Shown: positions 55,107 to 64,000 of the stretch, in pieces
Layout of the letters: every line of letters begins with the position of its first letter
Position numbering within the stretch: the stretch's first letter is position 1
DNA from: Nitrospira sp.
GTDB taxonomy: Bacteria; Nitrospirota; Nitrospiria; Nitrospirales; Nitrospiraceae
Length of the DNA: 64,000 bases
Direction: 5' to 3'
Assembly: GCA_024760545.1 (NCBI GenBank)
Contig: CP060501.1
Coordinates: forward strand, 967,501 to 1,031,500
Program-made: the position numbers and the translations under genes
Notes under the pieces: generated by a model
Told to the model about the DNA's origin: nothing
The model's input: only the letters and a program-made list of their open reading frames with translations
Database searches by the model: none

Positions 55107-55775
55107 TTAATTTCGCAGGTTGAGCCGCCCTTTCGGCAGACTTTGGTAGCAGCCCTCTGAGAGATCCTGTTCGTGCTCCTGCAGACATTGCAAGATACGG
55201 CCATCACCGGGCTGTACGTCTCGGCAGACCCGCTTCACGTCTTCGGCGCACGCCAGCTTATAGCCATCGGCTTCTTTCCAGCGCACCAGCTTCTGCCGCA
55301 CGATCTGTTGACAGGGAGCATCTAATCGTTTGAGGCGTTGCATCACGCACCGTCGTCGGTCTTCTCCAGAAAGAGAATCGGGACAGTACTGCTGGACCTC
55401 GGCCTCGCACTTCACTTCCGCGATTTGCCTGGCACGTCCGTCGAGTGGAACGGACAATCCGCCGAGAGTCCTCACGGACCCTGACCCTTCGTTTCCCGCC
55501 GCACTTTCGCTGGGTTGAGCAGGTATGCCGGGGATCGTCAAATCGAGTTCCGGCACGCGCGCCGCTTCGACTCGAGCTGGCGCCGGTTGCGCCGACAAGA
55601 GCTCCTCCTTCGAGGGCAAATTCGCCCATACGATCGTCCAGACGAGGATCAATCCAACCACAGTGACGAGACTCGCAGTGGCCTTTCCGGACTGATCTTT
55701 AGTGCCGGTGGTCTTCATCGAGGAGAGAATAAAGTAAAGCTGTCGGAAAATCACCGAAAGAGAGGTTTTGCGCAT
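55107..55775 (-). CDS. Cysteine-rich repeat (GLG1-type) membrane-anchored protein
   Basis: 222 residues from ATG 55775 (AAGGAGA 6 bases upstream); nine more codons are open. Membrane segment LVTVVGLILVWTIVWANL near residue 45, Pro-rich linker, then two Cys-rich repeats (CEAEVQQYCPDS…RCVMQRLKRLDAPC and CAEDVKRVCRDVQPGDGRIL…CLQEHE…C), each with four Cys, of the GLG1 / cysteine-rich FGF receptor type. Function in bacteria is unknown; disulfide-bonded periplasmic domain is likely. Confidence 0.75.
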   Translation of the reverse strand: MRKTSLSVIFRQLYFILSSMKTTGTKDQSGKATASLVTVVGLILVWTIVWANLPSKEELLSAQPAPARVEAARVPELDLTIPGIPAQPSESAAGNEGSGSVRTLGGLSVPLDGRARQIAEVKCEAEVQQYCPDSLSGEDRRRCVMQRLKRLDAPCQQIVRQKLVRWKEADGYKLACAEDVKRVCRDVQPGDGRILQCLQEHEQDLSEGCYQSLPKGRLNLRN

Positions 55776-55844
55776 GGCCTCTCCTTCGGCCGACACAACC
55801 ACGATCGAGGAACGAGCTGAACAGCATTGACGAGAGCGGCGGAA

Positions 55845-56858
55845 CTAGTTTTCGGGGGTTTCGACGATGTGATTTTCGAACCTGGTGCAGCCTTCCGCAA
55901 GGAGTCTGTTGGTCAACATCTCACCCGGCCATTCAATGGGCAGATCGGCCGTAAAGACCCAGACATCCGGGGACGTCCACACCGGGCCGTGTTCTTCCGG
56001 AAGCTCGGGGTCGAACAGGTCGGTCCACACCGGCATGTAGACCCCGTTTCCACATTGCGTATGCAGATGCACGATGGTGCGTGACCGTACGAGCGGGTCC
56101 AGTTCTCTCCACACGGCCGCAGTTTCATCGGCCAGATGATGTAGACGTACCGCGTTCTGCGCATCGAACATGGCATACGCCGCGTAAACCGGTACCTCGA
56201 TCGTGTCCGGCGCGCAAGCCAACTCCGGACATTGCTTCACCAGTCCTTCCAGAATTTCACGGCGCTGACTGTCCTCCCAGGAATCAGGCAAGCCAGGGTC
56301 CGGGGCTCCTATCAGTTCGAACAAGAGAAACGCCGTGTTTTCGACGGGAGGAAGAAGCCGCGCCGCCACTGATTGCGCACGCCGTGAATCCGCAACCGTC
56401 ACCAAGTGATCATGGAACATTTGAAGATTCAACATCTCGAGCGTCGCATCGGTCAATAGTCGCGACTCGACACGAACGACCGTTCCAGTAGGAAGCTGCA
56501 AATAACGGTGTAGCAAGTCGGCTGTGGCGATCGGGTCGATTTTGAGCTTCAGCGGAGCGGTTAAATTCGCCTGCAGGGGAAGTTCGAGCGCTGCGATCGT
56601 GGCATAGGTCGGCTTTTCATCGTTCGGCCCATCCAGAAGCAACGTGCAACTCGCCTCGGCCACGAGGTCGAACAGCCATTCCGCCATTTCTTCGTCGAGC
56701 GCGGCAAGCACGGTCAAGAGATCGTGCTCGCGGCCCTGTTCAAGAAATGCCTGCAGAGTGTCGATCGCATCATCGGTGTCGCCGTGATCGTGGCGACGGG
56801 CATTGATGAGATGAATGAGATCGCGTGTGAGTGGATCAGGGCGAGACCACGCTAGCAT
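55845..56858 (-). CDS. Conserved-looking acidic protein of unknown function
   Basis: 337 residues, no signal peptide or membrane helix, acidic. Segments such as RRHDHGDTDDAIDTLQAFLEQ and LPDSWEDSQRREILEGLVKQ suggest an alpha-rich domain, and later TIVHLHTQCGNGVYMPVW with EHGPVWTSPDVWVFTADLP suggests strands. No family recognised. Codon use agrees with neighbours, so it is probably a real gene. Opposite in direction to the kinase gene. Confidence 0.6.
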   Translation of the reverse strand: MLAWSRPDPLTRDLIHLINARRHDHGDTDDAIDTLQAFLEQGREHDLLTVLAALDEEMAEWLFDLVAEASCTLLLDGPNDEKPTYATIAALELPLQANLTAPLKLKIDPIATADLLHRYLQLPTGTVVRVESRLLTDATLEMLNLQMFHDHLVTVADSRRAQSVAARLLPPVENTAFLLFELIGAPDPGLPDSWEDSQRREILEGLVKQCPELACAPDTIEVPVYAAYAMFDAQNAVRLHHLADETAAVWRELDPLVRSRTIVHLHTQCGNGVYMPVWTDLFDPELPEEHGPVWTSPDVWVFTADLPIEWPGEMLTNRLLAEGCTRFENHIVETPEN

Positions 56859-56988
56859 TTTCGCTCCCTACGATATGAGCCATGCGTGATGACTCGACAA
56901 CTCAAAATGCATGTTGCCAAACTTTTCTGGCCCGCGCAAGCGTCAAGACGATTATCCACGATGCAGTGGCGCATGGCCGTCGACTCGC

Positions 56989-57402
56989 CTACTCCCCGAT
57001 GATTTTAACGAGAACCCGCTTGCGCCGACGCCCGTCGAACTCGCCGTAAAAAATTTGTTCCCATGGACCGAAGTCGAGTTTGCCCTCGGTGATCGCGACC
57101 ACGACCTCCCGCCCCATCACTTGCCGTTTCAAATGGGCATCCCCGTTGTCTTCCCCTGTGTCGTTATGTCGGTAGCGAGCTTCCTGAGGAGCCAGCCGTT
57201 CCAAAAACTCGTCGTAGTCCTGTAACAGACCCGGCTCATCGTCGTTGATGTACACACTCGCCGTGATATGCATGGCATTGACCAGAACCAGTCCCTCCCG
57301 TATCCCGCTCTTCCTCACCAATCCCTCGATATGTGGCGTGATATTGAGGTAGGCCCGTCTGGTCTTCGTCTCAAACCACAGTTCTTCGCGGTAGGATTTC
57401 AT
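56989..57402 (-). CDS. yjbQ: YjbQ family (UPF0047) protein
   Basis: 137 residues from ATG 57402 (an ATG six codons upstream is possible). Family hallmarks: [60 protein letters not shown], and [18 protein letters not shown]. YjbQ proteins have weak thiamin phosphate synthase activity and bind metal through conserved His/Asp. Cytoplasmic. Divergent from nrdJ. Confidence 0.92.
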   Translation of the reverse strand: MKSYREELWFETKTRRAYLNITPHIEGLVRKSGIREGLVLVNAMHITASVYINDDEPGLLQDYDEFLERLAPQEARYRHNDTGEDNGDAHLKRQVMGREVVVAITEGKLDFGPWEQIFYGEFDGRRRKRVLVKIIGE

Positions 57403-57519
57403 GGTCGGGGATCGAGGCATTGTGCCTGCCGCCTCACCGGACATGCAAGAGGCACCGGCGATTCCTCTCCCACTACATGCCTCGCCGCAAAAGAAGAGGA
57501 TATAATATTGATCAGCTCT

Positions 57520-59250
57520 ATGAACACTCCTCGACAACCACCGCGCCTTTCGGCCAATGCACTGACCGTCTTGCGCCAACGTTACTTGGCGAAGAATGAA
57601 AAAGGGGTCGTGATTGAATCACCGCGTCAGATGTTCCGTCGCGTGGCCGACGACATCGCCTCCGCCGAACCACGAGCACGACGACGCACGCTCGCACGGC
57701 AATTTTATGAGGTGATGGCTTCGCTTGCGTTCCTTCCGAATTCACCCACCTTGATGAACGCAGGACGGCCGCTTCAGCAGCTCTCAGCCTGTTTTGTCTT
57801 GCCTGTGGACGATTCGCTGGAATCCATCTTCGATGCGGTCAAGCATCAGGCACTCATCCATCAGTCAGGTGGAGGAACCGGATTCTCCTTCAGCCATATC
57901 CGCCCTCACGCCGACCGAGTCACGACCACCAGCGGACTCGCATCAGGCCCTATCTCCTTCATGCGCGTATTTAACATGTCCACCGATGTCATCAAACAAG
58001 GAGGCACGAGGCGGGGCGCCAACATGGGCATCCTGAGGGTCGACCACCCCGACATCCTGGACTTCATCACGTTGAAGCAGCAGCCGAGTGAAATGACGAA
58101 CTTCAACCTCTCGGTCGGTCTCACGGATCGATTCATGCGAGCGGTACACCGAGACCAGTCTTATGCCTTGATCAACCCACGCACTGCGAAACCGGTTCGG
58201 CGTCTTCCCGCCAGGGCGGTCTTCGACCAACTCACAGAGGCAGCCTGGCGATCCGGCGAACCAGGCGTCCTGTTTCTCGACACCATCAACCGGGCAAATC
58301 CCACGCCTCATCTCGGCCAAATCGAAGCCACCAACCCCTGCGGTGAACAACCGCTGCTTGCCTATGAATCCTGTACGCTCGGATCGATCAACGTCGCGCG
58401 CCTCCTCACGGCACAGCGCGGCAGAGTCGCCATCGACTATGAGCGGCTGGCAACTATCATTCCGCTGACAGTTCGATTCCTCGACAACGTACTCGATCGG
58501 ACCTTGTTCCCTCTCACATCGGTTGAACGTCATACCAAACAGACCAGAAAGATCGGTCTTGGCATCATGGGCTTCGCCGATGTCTTGATTCGGCTCGGTA
58601 TTCCGTACGATACCGACGAAGCCTTGCAAGTCGCCGATCAGTTGATGGGATTTATCCGATTGCATGCTCACGAGGCATCTCGCCGACTCGCGCAGGAGCG
58701 GGGAACGTTCCCAGCGTACAAAGGCAGCCGACTCGAATCCAGGGGGTCCCGACTGCGCAACGCCACCGTCACGACGGTCGCCCCCACCGGCACCATCAGC
58801 ATTCTGGCCGATTGCTCTGCCGGAATCGAGCCGCTGTATGGCATCAACGTCGTTCACACCATCATGGAAGATATTCGCCTTGAACGTCTCCATCCCGAAT
58901 TCCTCAAGCAGGCCAAATCCAGAAGACTGCCTCTCGCTGAATTGCGTCAGGAGATCGGTCGTCACGAATCAATTCAGCACCTCTCCGGGATTCCAGTCGA
59001 CCTTCGTCGGTTGTTTGTGACGGCCCACGATATTACTCCCGATCACCATGTTCGGATGCAAGCGGTCTTTCAACGGCACAGCGACAGCGGCGTGTCGAAG
59101 ACGATCAACCTGCCTCCCACGGCAACAACGAAGGAGGTGGCCGCCGCGTTTCTGCTGGCCCACGAGCTCGGGTGCAAAGGCCTGACCGTATATCGATCCG
59201 GCTGCCGAGAGCATCAGGTGCTCTCTTGCTCTCACGTGCAATCCTGTTGA
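57520..59250 (+). CDS. nrdJ: Class II (adenosylcobalamin-dependent) ribonucleotide reductase
   Basis: 576 residues from ATG 57520 (a TTG four codons before has AAGAGGA upstream). Active site: [40 protein letters not shown] with the Asn-Glu-Cys radical site region, and [21 protein letters not shown]-terminal CxxxxC-like tail ([16 protein letters not shown]) for reduction by thioredoxin. Makes deoxynucleotides without oxygen and needs B12. A TATAAT at 57501 lies 14 bases before the ATG. No NrdR box or cobalamin riboswitch was seen upstream. Confidence 0.95.
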   Translation: MNTPRQPPRLSANALTVLRQRYLAKNEKGVVIESPRQMFRRVADDIASAEPRARRRTLARQFYEVMASLAFLPNSPTLMNAGRPLQQLSACFVLPVDDSLESIFDAVKHQALIHQSGGGTGFSFSHIRPHADRVTTTSGLASGPISFMRVFNMSTDVIKQGGTRRGANMGILRVDHPDILDFITLKQQPSEMTNFNLSVGLTDRFMRAVHRDQSYALINPRTAKPVRRLPARAVFDQLTEAAWRSGEPGVLFLDTINRANPTPHLGQIEATNPCGEQPLLAYESCTLGSINVARLLTAQRGRVAIDYERLATIIPLTVRFLDNVLDRTLFPLTSVERHTKQTRKIGLGIMGFADVLIRLGIPYDTDEALQVADQLMGFIRLHAHEASRRLAQERGTFPAYKGSRLESRGSRLRNATVTTVAPTGTISILADCSAGIEPLYGINVVHTIMEDIRLERLHPEFLKQAKSRRLPLAELRQEIGRHESIQHLSGIPVDLRRLFVTAHDITPDHHVRMQAVFQRHSDSGVSKTINLPPTATTKEVAAAFLLAHELGCKGLTVYRSGCREHQVLSCSHVQSC

Positions 59251-59369
59251 GTCTGAATCCGCACCTGGATTGGCACTGCTGAATATTCGCACAAAATTGA
59301 CAGCCTATACGCTTGGTGATAAGTACTTTTTCAGATTGTACGATGCTGTCCGCTAGAGGGAGGTGCTCG

Positions 59370-60116
59370 ATGTTCGTTATTGCTGGAGGCCCATCATTGG
59401 CCGGCAGTCCTCTGACTTGGAACCTATTCTTTGCTCGTCAGCCTGAGCCCGATTTGGAATTCACTGAAGAGGAATTGGAGCAGACAACCACGATTCGATC
59501 GCCATCGCCTGTGAAACCCCCCAAGCAATCGGGTGGGCGTCCGGTTCTGTGGGTTCTCTTGTTGGTGCTGATCGGCGGTGGCGCCTACGTTGCGATGGAA
59601 CCGGAGATGATCATGGATTACATCGGTCCGCTCCTCGGCGAATCACCGGCGCCTCAACCGCAGCCGCCGGTCGCTCGAAAGCCGGCGCCCGTTACTCCGT
59701 CCGCTCAGCCTAAAGCTGTCACTCCGCCTCCTGCCATGGCACCAGTCGAGACACCGCAATCAGCAACACCGGCACCAGCTCCCGTTCCCACGCCGCCTTC
59801 TGTTCCACCTATGCCGACCGCTTCTGCTCCCGCACCCGTAACGCCGGCGCCTGCAGCTCCCGTCAGCGCTTCACCGGCTCCTCTGTTCAGCGAAGGGCAG
59901 CGGGTATTCGTACTGCCGAATCCCAGCGCTCCCGGTGAGAAAGTCGTACTTCATCAGGACGCAGAGGGGACAAAGCCCGGACCGGCCATTCCGCCGAGAA
60001 CCGTGCTTACGATTCTCGACGGGGATCTGCAGGGTGACGGCTGGGTGTACTCCGTTCGCAGTGACTTCGGCACCAAGGGGTGGTTGGCCGAGCACCAGCT
60101 GAAATTGAAACCCTGA
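59370..60116 (+). CDS. Membrane protein with Pro/Ala-rich linker and SH3-like domain
   Basis: 248 residues from ATG 59370 (GAGGGAGGTG before it); a longer frame starts at 59313. Acidic cytoplasmic N-terminus (PDLEFTEEELEQTTT), one membrane helix (VLWVLLLVLIGGGAYVAM), a ~90-residue Pro/Ala-rich periplasmic linker, and a C-terminal bacterial SH3-like domain (GQRVFVLPNPSAP, TVLTILDGDLQGDGWVYSV, GTKGWLAEHQ). Probably binds cell wall or a partner in the periplasm. Confidence 0.75.
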   Translation: MFVIAGGPSLAGSPLTWNLFFARQPEPDLEFTEEELEQTTTIRSPSPVKPPKQSGGRPVLWVLLLVLIGGGAYVAMEPEMIMDYIGPLLGESPAPQPQPPVARKPAPVTPSAQPKAVTPPPAMAPVETPQSATPAPAPVPTPPSVPPMPTASAPAPVTPAPAAPVSASPAPLFSEGQRVFVLPNPSAPGEKVVLHQDAEGTKPGPAIPPRTVLTILDGDLQGDGWVYSVRSDFGTKGWLAEHQLKLKP

Positions 60117-60138
60117 TCGTCCGGACCACACACGTCAT

Positions 60139-60175
60139 GCACAGAGGGTGGTGATCGCATCACCACCCTCTGTGC
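60139..60175. promoter_or_regulatory. Perfect 17-bp palindrome next to an extended -10 promoter
   Basis: GCACAGAGGGTGGTGAT and its exact reverse complement flank a 3-base loop (CGC). There is no T-run after it, so it is not a normal terminator on the plus strand. TGCTATAAT begins at 60173, right at its end, so it may be an operator or an mRNA hairpin at the promoter of the HAD gene, or a terminator for the SH3-like gene. Confidence 0.75.
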
Positions 60176-60181
60176 TATAAT
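60173..60181 (+). promoter_or_regulatory. Extended -10 promoter for the HAD-BtuF-hpnDE genes
   Basis: TGCTATAAT (TGN plus TATAAT) directly after the palindrome, 56 bases before the ATG at 60237. The -35 region lies inside the palindrome and is poor, which suits an extended -10. An ATG at 60180 falls inside the box, so a start there would be untranscribed; this supports the start at 60237. Confidence 0.6.
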
Positions 60182-60236
60182 GCCGCCCGTCCACGCCTCC
60201 ATCAAACAGGTGGTCCATCTCAATTCTCAGGAACCC

Positions 60237-60920
60237 ATGCGCGCGGTGATCTTTGATTTCGACGGTGTCATCGCCGACACCGAGCCCCTCCACTTCGAAG
60301 GGCTGCGCCGGACACTTGCGGATATCCAGATCATCTTGACGGAGAAAGACTATTACGCCGACTACCTCGGCTTCGACGATCGCGGATGTATTCGGGAGGC
60401 ACTGCGGGTCAATCACCGCCCAATCTCGACCCCGCTTGTGGAAGATCTGATGGCCAAGAAGGCTGTCGCTTATTTAGCCTCGATCAAAGACCACCTGGTG
60501 ATTTTCCCGGGCGTGAGAGAGTTCGTCGAGGAGGCTGCGGCCGCGTATCCCATAGCGATCGCCTCGGGCGCGTTGCGCGCCGAGATCGAGCTGGTGCTGG
60601 AACGAATCGGCATCCGCAAAGCATTTTGTCATATTACAAGCGCCGAGGACGTGACGAACGGCAAGCCGGACCCTGAACCGTTTCTGCATGCGCTGGCCGG
60701 ATTGAACCGACATCATTCGTCCGCACCGATGACATCCGCCTCGTGCTTAGTCATAGAAGATTCCCGTCCCGGCATCCAGGCCGCAAAATCGGCGGGAATG
60801 AAGGTCTTGGCGGTGACCAATACACACACCGTGCAAGACCTGCACGAAGCCGATGCCATCAGCTATAGTTTGAGTGAGACACGTCTCGCGGACTTGCGGG
60901 CCCGCTTGTGGCCGATATAA
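60237..60920 (+). CDS. HAD-superfamily phosphatase / beta-phosphoglucomutase-like
   Basis: 227 residues from ATG 60237. Motif I IFDFDGVIADTEPLHFEGLR, Ser/Thr of motif II in IAIASGALR, Lys in GKPDPEPFLHAL, and motif IV VIEDSRPGIQAAKSAGMKVL. DxDGV with a cap after it puts it near the beta-phosphoglucomutase/phosphoglycolate phosphatase group. Cytoplasmic; substrate unknown. 13 bases ahead of the next gene. Confidence 0.9.
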   Translation: MRAVIFDFDGVIADTEPLHFEGLRRTLADIQIILTEKDYYADYLGFDDRGCIREALRVNHRPISTPLVEDLMAKKAVAYLASIKDHLVIFPGVREFVEEAAAAYPIAIASGALRAEIELVLERIGIRKAFCHITSAEDVTNGKPDPEPFLHALAGLNRHHSSAPMTSASCLVIEDSRPGIQAAKSAGMKVLAVTNTHTVQDLHEADAISYSLSETRLADLRARLWPI

Positions 60921-60933
60921 CCTCGACACCATC

Positions 60934-61875
60934 ATGAGAATCTGCTCACTTGTGCCCGGAGCTACAGAGGTGATCGCCGCCCTCGGTTTGGCCGATCAGC
61001 TCGTCGGTATCAGCCATGAATGTGATTTTCCTCACTCAGTTCGAGATGTTCCGGTGATGATCGATCCACTGGTCGAGGCGCACCGGACAACAAGCCAGGC
61101 CATCGATCAGCGGGTCAAAGAACTGGTGGCTGCAGGAAGCCCGCTCTACCAACTGAACGAGGAGGCGTTCCATCAGGCTCAACCCGATCTGATTCTCACA
61201 CAAGACCTGTGTCACGTCTGCGCCGTGACGCCCGACCAACTCACACAGGCCATCCAGTCGCTTCAACACCGACCCCACGTGCTGACGCTGGGCCCGACGA
61301 CGTTGGAAGAGATGATCCATGATATTGAACGGATCGCCGGGGCCTCAGGGTGTCCCGCCGAGGGACTGGCGCTTGCGAACAGCCTTCGTCAACGATTGAA
61401 CCGCGTGCACGAACAAATGAGTGCGACTCGCTCGCGTCCCCGTGTGGTATGCCTGGAGTGGCTGGATCCTCTGTACGTCGCGGGCCATTGGGTCCCGGAG
61501 ATGGTCGACTTGGCTGGTGGCTTCAATGTCCTTGGATCCAAAGATACTCCTTCATACCAAACCTCCTGGCGCGCGGTGGAAGCCGCGCAAGCCGATGTGA
61601 TCATCGTGATGCCTTGCGGTTACTCCGTGGATCGTGCCGTCAACGAACTCATGCAGACCGGGCAGCTTCGAGACGCATGGCGACGCGCCTGTGATCATTG
61701 GCCGAATATTTACGTCGTTGATGCGGCATCATATTTCAGCCGCCCTGGCCCTCGACTCGTGGATGGTGTGGAACTGCTCGCTGCCATTCTGCACCCGGAT
61801 CCTGATCATCCAATGGACACCGCGAAAGCAATCAAACTCGAGACCGACACACTCGCCGGGGGCTGCACATCATGA
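60934..61875 (+). CDS. Cobalamin-binding-type (BtuF/TroA-fold) substrate-binding protein without signal peptide
   Basis: 313 residues from ATG 60934. RICSLVPGATEVIAALGLAD, GISHECDFPHSVRDVPV, and LGPTTLEEMIHDIERIAG are typical of the vitamin B12 / iron-siderophore periplasmic binding fold. No export signal, so it is cytoplasmic; such signal-less relatives are common and of uncertain role. The neighbouring hpn genes use no B12, but nrdJ is 2 kb upstream. Overlaps hpnD by 4 bases. Confidence 0.8.
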   Translation: MRICSLVPGATEVIAALGLADQLVGISHECDFPHSVRDVPVMIDPLVEAHRTTSQAIDQRVKELVAAGSPLYQLNEEAFHQAQPDLILTQDLCHVCAVTPDQLTQAIQSLQHRPHVLTLGPTTLEEMIHDIERIAGASGCPAEGLALANSLRQRLNRVHEQMSATRSRPRVVCLEWLDPLYVAGHWVPEMVDLAGGFNVLGSKDTPSYQTSWRAVEAAQADVIIVMPCGYSVDRAVNELMQTGQLRDAWRRACDHWPNIYVVDAASYFSRPGPRLVDGVELLAAILHPDPDHPMDTAKAIKLETDTLAGGCTS

Positions 61876-62732
61876 CGGTCAGGGAAGCGCAGGCCTATTG
61901 CACGGCCTACACGAAGAAAAGCGGCAGCAACTTTTTCTACTCGTTTCTGTTCCTTCCCAAAGCGAAACGTGAGGCCATGTATACGGTGTATGCCTTCTGC
62001 AAGGCAGTCGACAGCGCTGTCGATGAACCGGACGCCGGCAGCAACCCGAAAGACGAACTGAAGCGTTGGCGGAGTGAGCTTGACGCCGTGTACTCGGGCA
62101 CTCCTACCGACCCGATCATGGTCAGCCTGGCCCATCATGTGAAGACCATGGGGATTCCCAAGGCGTACTTTGAAGAGTTGATCAAAGGCGTCGAGATGGA
62201 TCTCTTCAACAATCGCTACGTCACGTTCGACGAGTTGTCCCTCTATTGTTACCGCGTCGCCTCCGTTGTGGGGCTCATTTGCTTGCATGTATTCGGCGTC
62301 ACGTCCGCCCGCGCACAGGACTATGCGGTGGCACTCGGCATGGCCTTTCAAATGACGAATATCCTTCGTGATGTGGGTACCGATGCCGCCGATGGCCGGA
62401 TTTACCTGCCGCTGGAGGACTTGCGGAAATGGAACTACCCTGAAAAGGCCATGCTGAATCGAAGCGATTCCCCGGAATTCCGGGCGTTGATGGAGTATGA
62501 AGCCTCCCGAGCTCACCACTATTATAAAAGAGCCGATGCGGCCCTCATGGGTCTGCCGCCTTCCGAACGTCGGGCGCTGACGGTTGCTGAAATCATGCGC
62601 GGCATATACAGCCGGATTCTGGAACAAATCGAACAGTCGAACTATCAGGTCTTCGGACCTCGGATCAGTCTCACCACGACCCAGCGGGTGGTCATCGCCT
62701 TACGGATTTGGGTCCGTTCCCGGTTCTCGTGA
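61872..62732 (+). CDS. hpnD: Presqualene diphosphate synthase (squalene/phytoene synthase family)
   Basis: 286 residues, start overlapping the previous stop (ATGA). First Asp-rich motif AVDSAVDEPD, second in NILRDVGTDAADGRIYLPLE; EAMYTVYAFCKAVD and VASVVGLICLHVFG match the trans-isoprenyl diphosphate synthase family. With HpnE directly after it (GTG overlapping the TGA), it is the hopanoid-cluster HpnD, which condenses two farnesyl diphosphates to presqualene diphosphate. Confidence 0.93.
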   Translation: MTVREAQAYCTAYTKKSGSNFFYSFLFLPKAKREAMYTVYAFCKAVDSAVDEPDAGSNPKDELKRWRSELDAVYSGTPTDPIMVSLAHHVKTMGIPKAYFEELIKGVEMDLFNNRYVTFDELSLYCYRVASVVGLICLHVFGVTSARAQDYAVALGMAFQMTNILRDVGTDAADGRIYLPLEDLRKWNYPEKAMLNRSDSPEFRALMEYEASRAHHYYKRADAALMGLPPSERRALTVAEIMRGIYSRILEQIEQSNYQVFGPRISLTTTQRVVIALRIWVRSRFS

Positions 62733-64000
62733 CCGCTCCACCCTCACACACGGTGCTCATTCTCGGCGCAGGGCTGGCCGGTCTTACAACGGCGTACCAT
62801 CTGCATCAACAGGGCTATCACGTGACATTGCTCGATCATCCGGACTGGCTCGATGGATTCCGGACCAATGCATCCGAAGCCGCGCCGATTCTGCTTGGAT
62901 GCCACCGGGAAACCAGGCGGATTCTTGACGCCCTGGAGAAGGACCGCGCTCCGGAAGCAGACCGCACCATTCCTCTCGAATTTCGCCTGCCGGATGGGCG
63001 CGTTGTTCCCTATCAGTCCGCCCGTCTTCCCGGAGCCTTCCAATGGATGATGAGTCTCTTCAGCTTCCACGGCCTCGCCTGGCAGGATCGGTGGAGACTC
63101 TTCTCGCACGTCGAACAAATTTGGGAACAAGCACAAACGCTCCCGGCAGACCTGGAGAACCGGACCGCAGACGAGTGGTTGACGGCAACCGGGCAGAGCC
63201 CCGAAGCACGAGAGCGGATTTGGGACCCGCTCGCTCGATGGTTGACCGGCAATACGCTGGCACGTCTCTCCGCCGCAACGTTCGTCCAGTTGCTTTCAAC
63301 CGTATTTCTCAGCGACGCATCGGACGCCAGACTCACACACCTCTCCGGATCCGTCGGCCACCGGTTTATCGCACCGATGAAACAGGCACTCCAGCAAAAC
63401 AATGCGCGGATTCTTCCCCTCACACATCGGCCACACCTCCGGTTTGGGCAGAACGGAGTGAGCGATATCCGGCTTCACGACGGCGCAACGTTGCAGGCAC
63501 AATGGTACATCGTCGCGCTTTCATACCGGCATCTGCTTGCTCTTTTGCCGGATCGACTGCTGACGCGCTATGCCTACTTTGCGCAATTAACCGAACTGAA
63601 CAGCGTGAGCGAGATCGTCGTCCAACTGACATCCCGGACAACCGTCCAGTCTCCTCGATTGCTCTTGTTACCAGGCCGACCATTTCAGCAGCTCACCGGA
63701 TCATCCTTCACGACCGGCGAAATCCGTTATCGGCTGTCCGCCGTCGAAAGCCCGCTTACAGAATGGGACACCGATCAGTTAGTCGACGCAGCGATTACCG
63801 AGCTTGGCCTGTTGTTCCCCACCCTGACCAGGGAAAACCTGACATCCCAGGAGATCTTGCATGAGAGCCACGCCGCCCTGCTGCTTGCGCCTGGAGCGGC
63901 GCGGCTCAGGCCGCTTCAACAAAGCCCGATCCAGAATCTGCTCGTCACCGGTGCCTGGACCGACACCGGATGGCCCGCCGATCTGGAAAGCACTGTGGTG
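62729..64000 (+). CDS. hpnE: Squalene-associated FAD-dependent desaturase HpnE (partial, runs off right edge)
   Basis: Start is a GTG at 62729 overlapping the hpnD stop; it is missed by routine ATG-only calls. At least 424 residues to the edge, no stop yet. FAD motif VLILGAGLAGLTTAYHLHQQ, then WDPLARWLTGNTLARLSAAT and near the edge NLLVTGAWTDTGWPADLEST, the C-terminal FAD block. With HpnC/HpnD it converts hydroxysqualene/presqualene diphosphate to squalene. The remaining hpn genes lie beyond the window. Confidence 0.92.
   Translation, partial: MTAPPSHTVLILGAGLAGLTTAYHLHQQGYHVTLLDHPDWLDGFRTNASEAAPILLGCHRETRRILDALEKDRAPEADRTIPLEFRLPDGRVVPYQSARLPGAFQWMMSLFSFHGLAWQDRWRLFSHVEQIWEQAQTLPADLENRTADEWLTATGQSPEARERIWDPLARWLTGNTLARLSAATFVQLLSTVFLSDASDARLTHLSGSVGHRFIAPMKQALQQNNARILPLTHRPHLRFGQNGVSDIRLHDGATLQAQWYIVALSYRHLLALLPDRLLTRYAYFAQLTELNSVSEIVVQLTSRTTVQSPRLLLLPGRPFQQLTGSSFTTGEIRYRLSAVESPLTEWDTDQLVDAAITELGLLFPTLTRENLTSQEILHESHAALLLAPGAARLRPLQQSPIQNLLVTGAWTDTGWPADLESTVV

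Noticed and set aside
60180-60236. Upstream ATG (60180) for the HAD gene
   Set aside because: It lies inside the -10 box, so transcription would begin after it; the start at 60237 begins exactly at the HAD motif.
1-64000. CRISPR arrays and tRNA genes
   Set aside because: No direct repeat-spacer arrays and no tRNA T-arm (GGTTCGAATCC-like) with acceptor stem seen; GTTCGAA matches at ~8176 and ~38753 lie in a gene and a repeat element.

Overview
The window reads as a chromosomal piece of a Nitrospira-like bacterium (phylum Nitrospirota). This rests on the first ~254 bases, which are the 5' part of a 16S rRNA gene on the minus strand, and on the mix of genes: hopanoid (hpn) genes, a class II (B12-dependent) ribonucleotide reductase, many lipoproteins and very many small housekeeping operons. 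The genus is an inference from recall of 16S sequence and gene style; no search was run.

Layout. 0-0.6 kb: start of a ribosomal RNA operon reading off the left edge, with its leader and a near-consensus promoter. 0.6-14.8 kb: housekeeping and envelope genes (sulfite-oxidase-like molybdoenzyme, a channel-like TPR protein, lspA, deaminase, Slp lipoprotein, zinc metallopeptidase, Lon-like secreted protease, an RNase HI-ABC ATPase fusion, crcB, and the rluB-aspS-aroC operon). 14.8-24.6 kb: an accessory island of lower GC content, full of decayed IS3-family transposase pieces, that keeps intact a GMC oxidoreductase with a 47-residue twin-arginine peptide, two GT-C membrane glycosyltransferases, and a HAD-UbiA fusion resembling polyprenyl-phosphate phosphoribosyltransferases. 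24.7-27.8 kb: guaB-guaA. 28-31 kb: a 12-repeat NHL double propeller. 31-33.4 kb: small secreted proteins, a monoheme cytochrome c, then a 1.1 kb stretch with two tiny ORFs with strong ribosome binding sites and a series of RNA hairpins on the minus strand. 33.4-37.3 kb: a minus-strand block of lipoproteins and a copper-amine-oxidase-like protein. 37.4-47.1 kb: methyltransferase, a ProA-like protein with Ser at the catalytic Cys, an ATP/ADP-translocase-like MFS protein, threonine aldolase, nucleotidyltransferase, gnd and zwf. 47-60 kb: thioredoxin-like, SGNH hydrolase, a HEAT protein paired with an HD-GYP protein, FolB-methyltransferase fusion, PHP phosphoesterase, membrane Ser/Thr kinase, YjbQ and NrdJ. 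60-64 kb: HAD phosphatase, cobalamin-binding-type protein, hpnD and the start of hpnE.

How the genes fit together. gnd and zwf give the oxidative pentose phosphate steps; guaB/guaA finish GMP synthesis; hpnD-hpnE make squalene for hopanoids; a BtuF-like protein lies near the B12-dependent reductase. The best candidates for something undescribed are the polyprenyl-phosphate-sugar island (16-23 kb), the structured leader with mini-ORFs at 32.6-33.1 kb, and several domain fusions. A family of ~120-170 bp intergenic inverted-repeat elements occurs three times (27.8, 35.7 and 38.6 kb).
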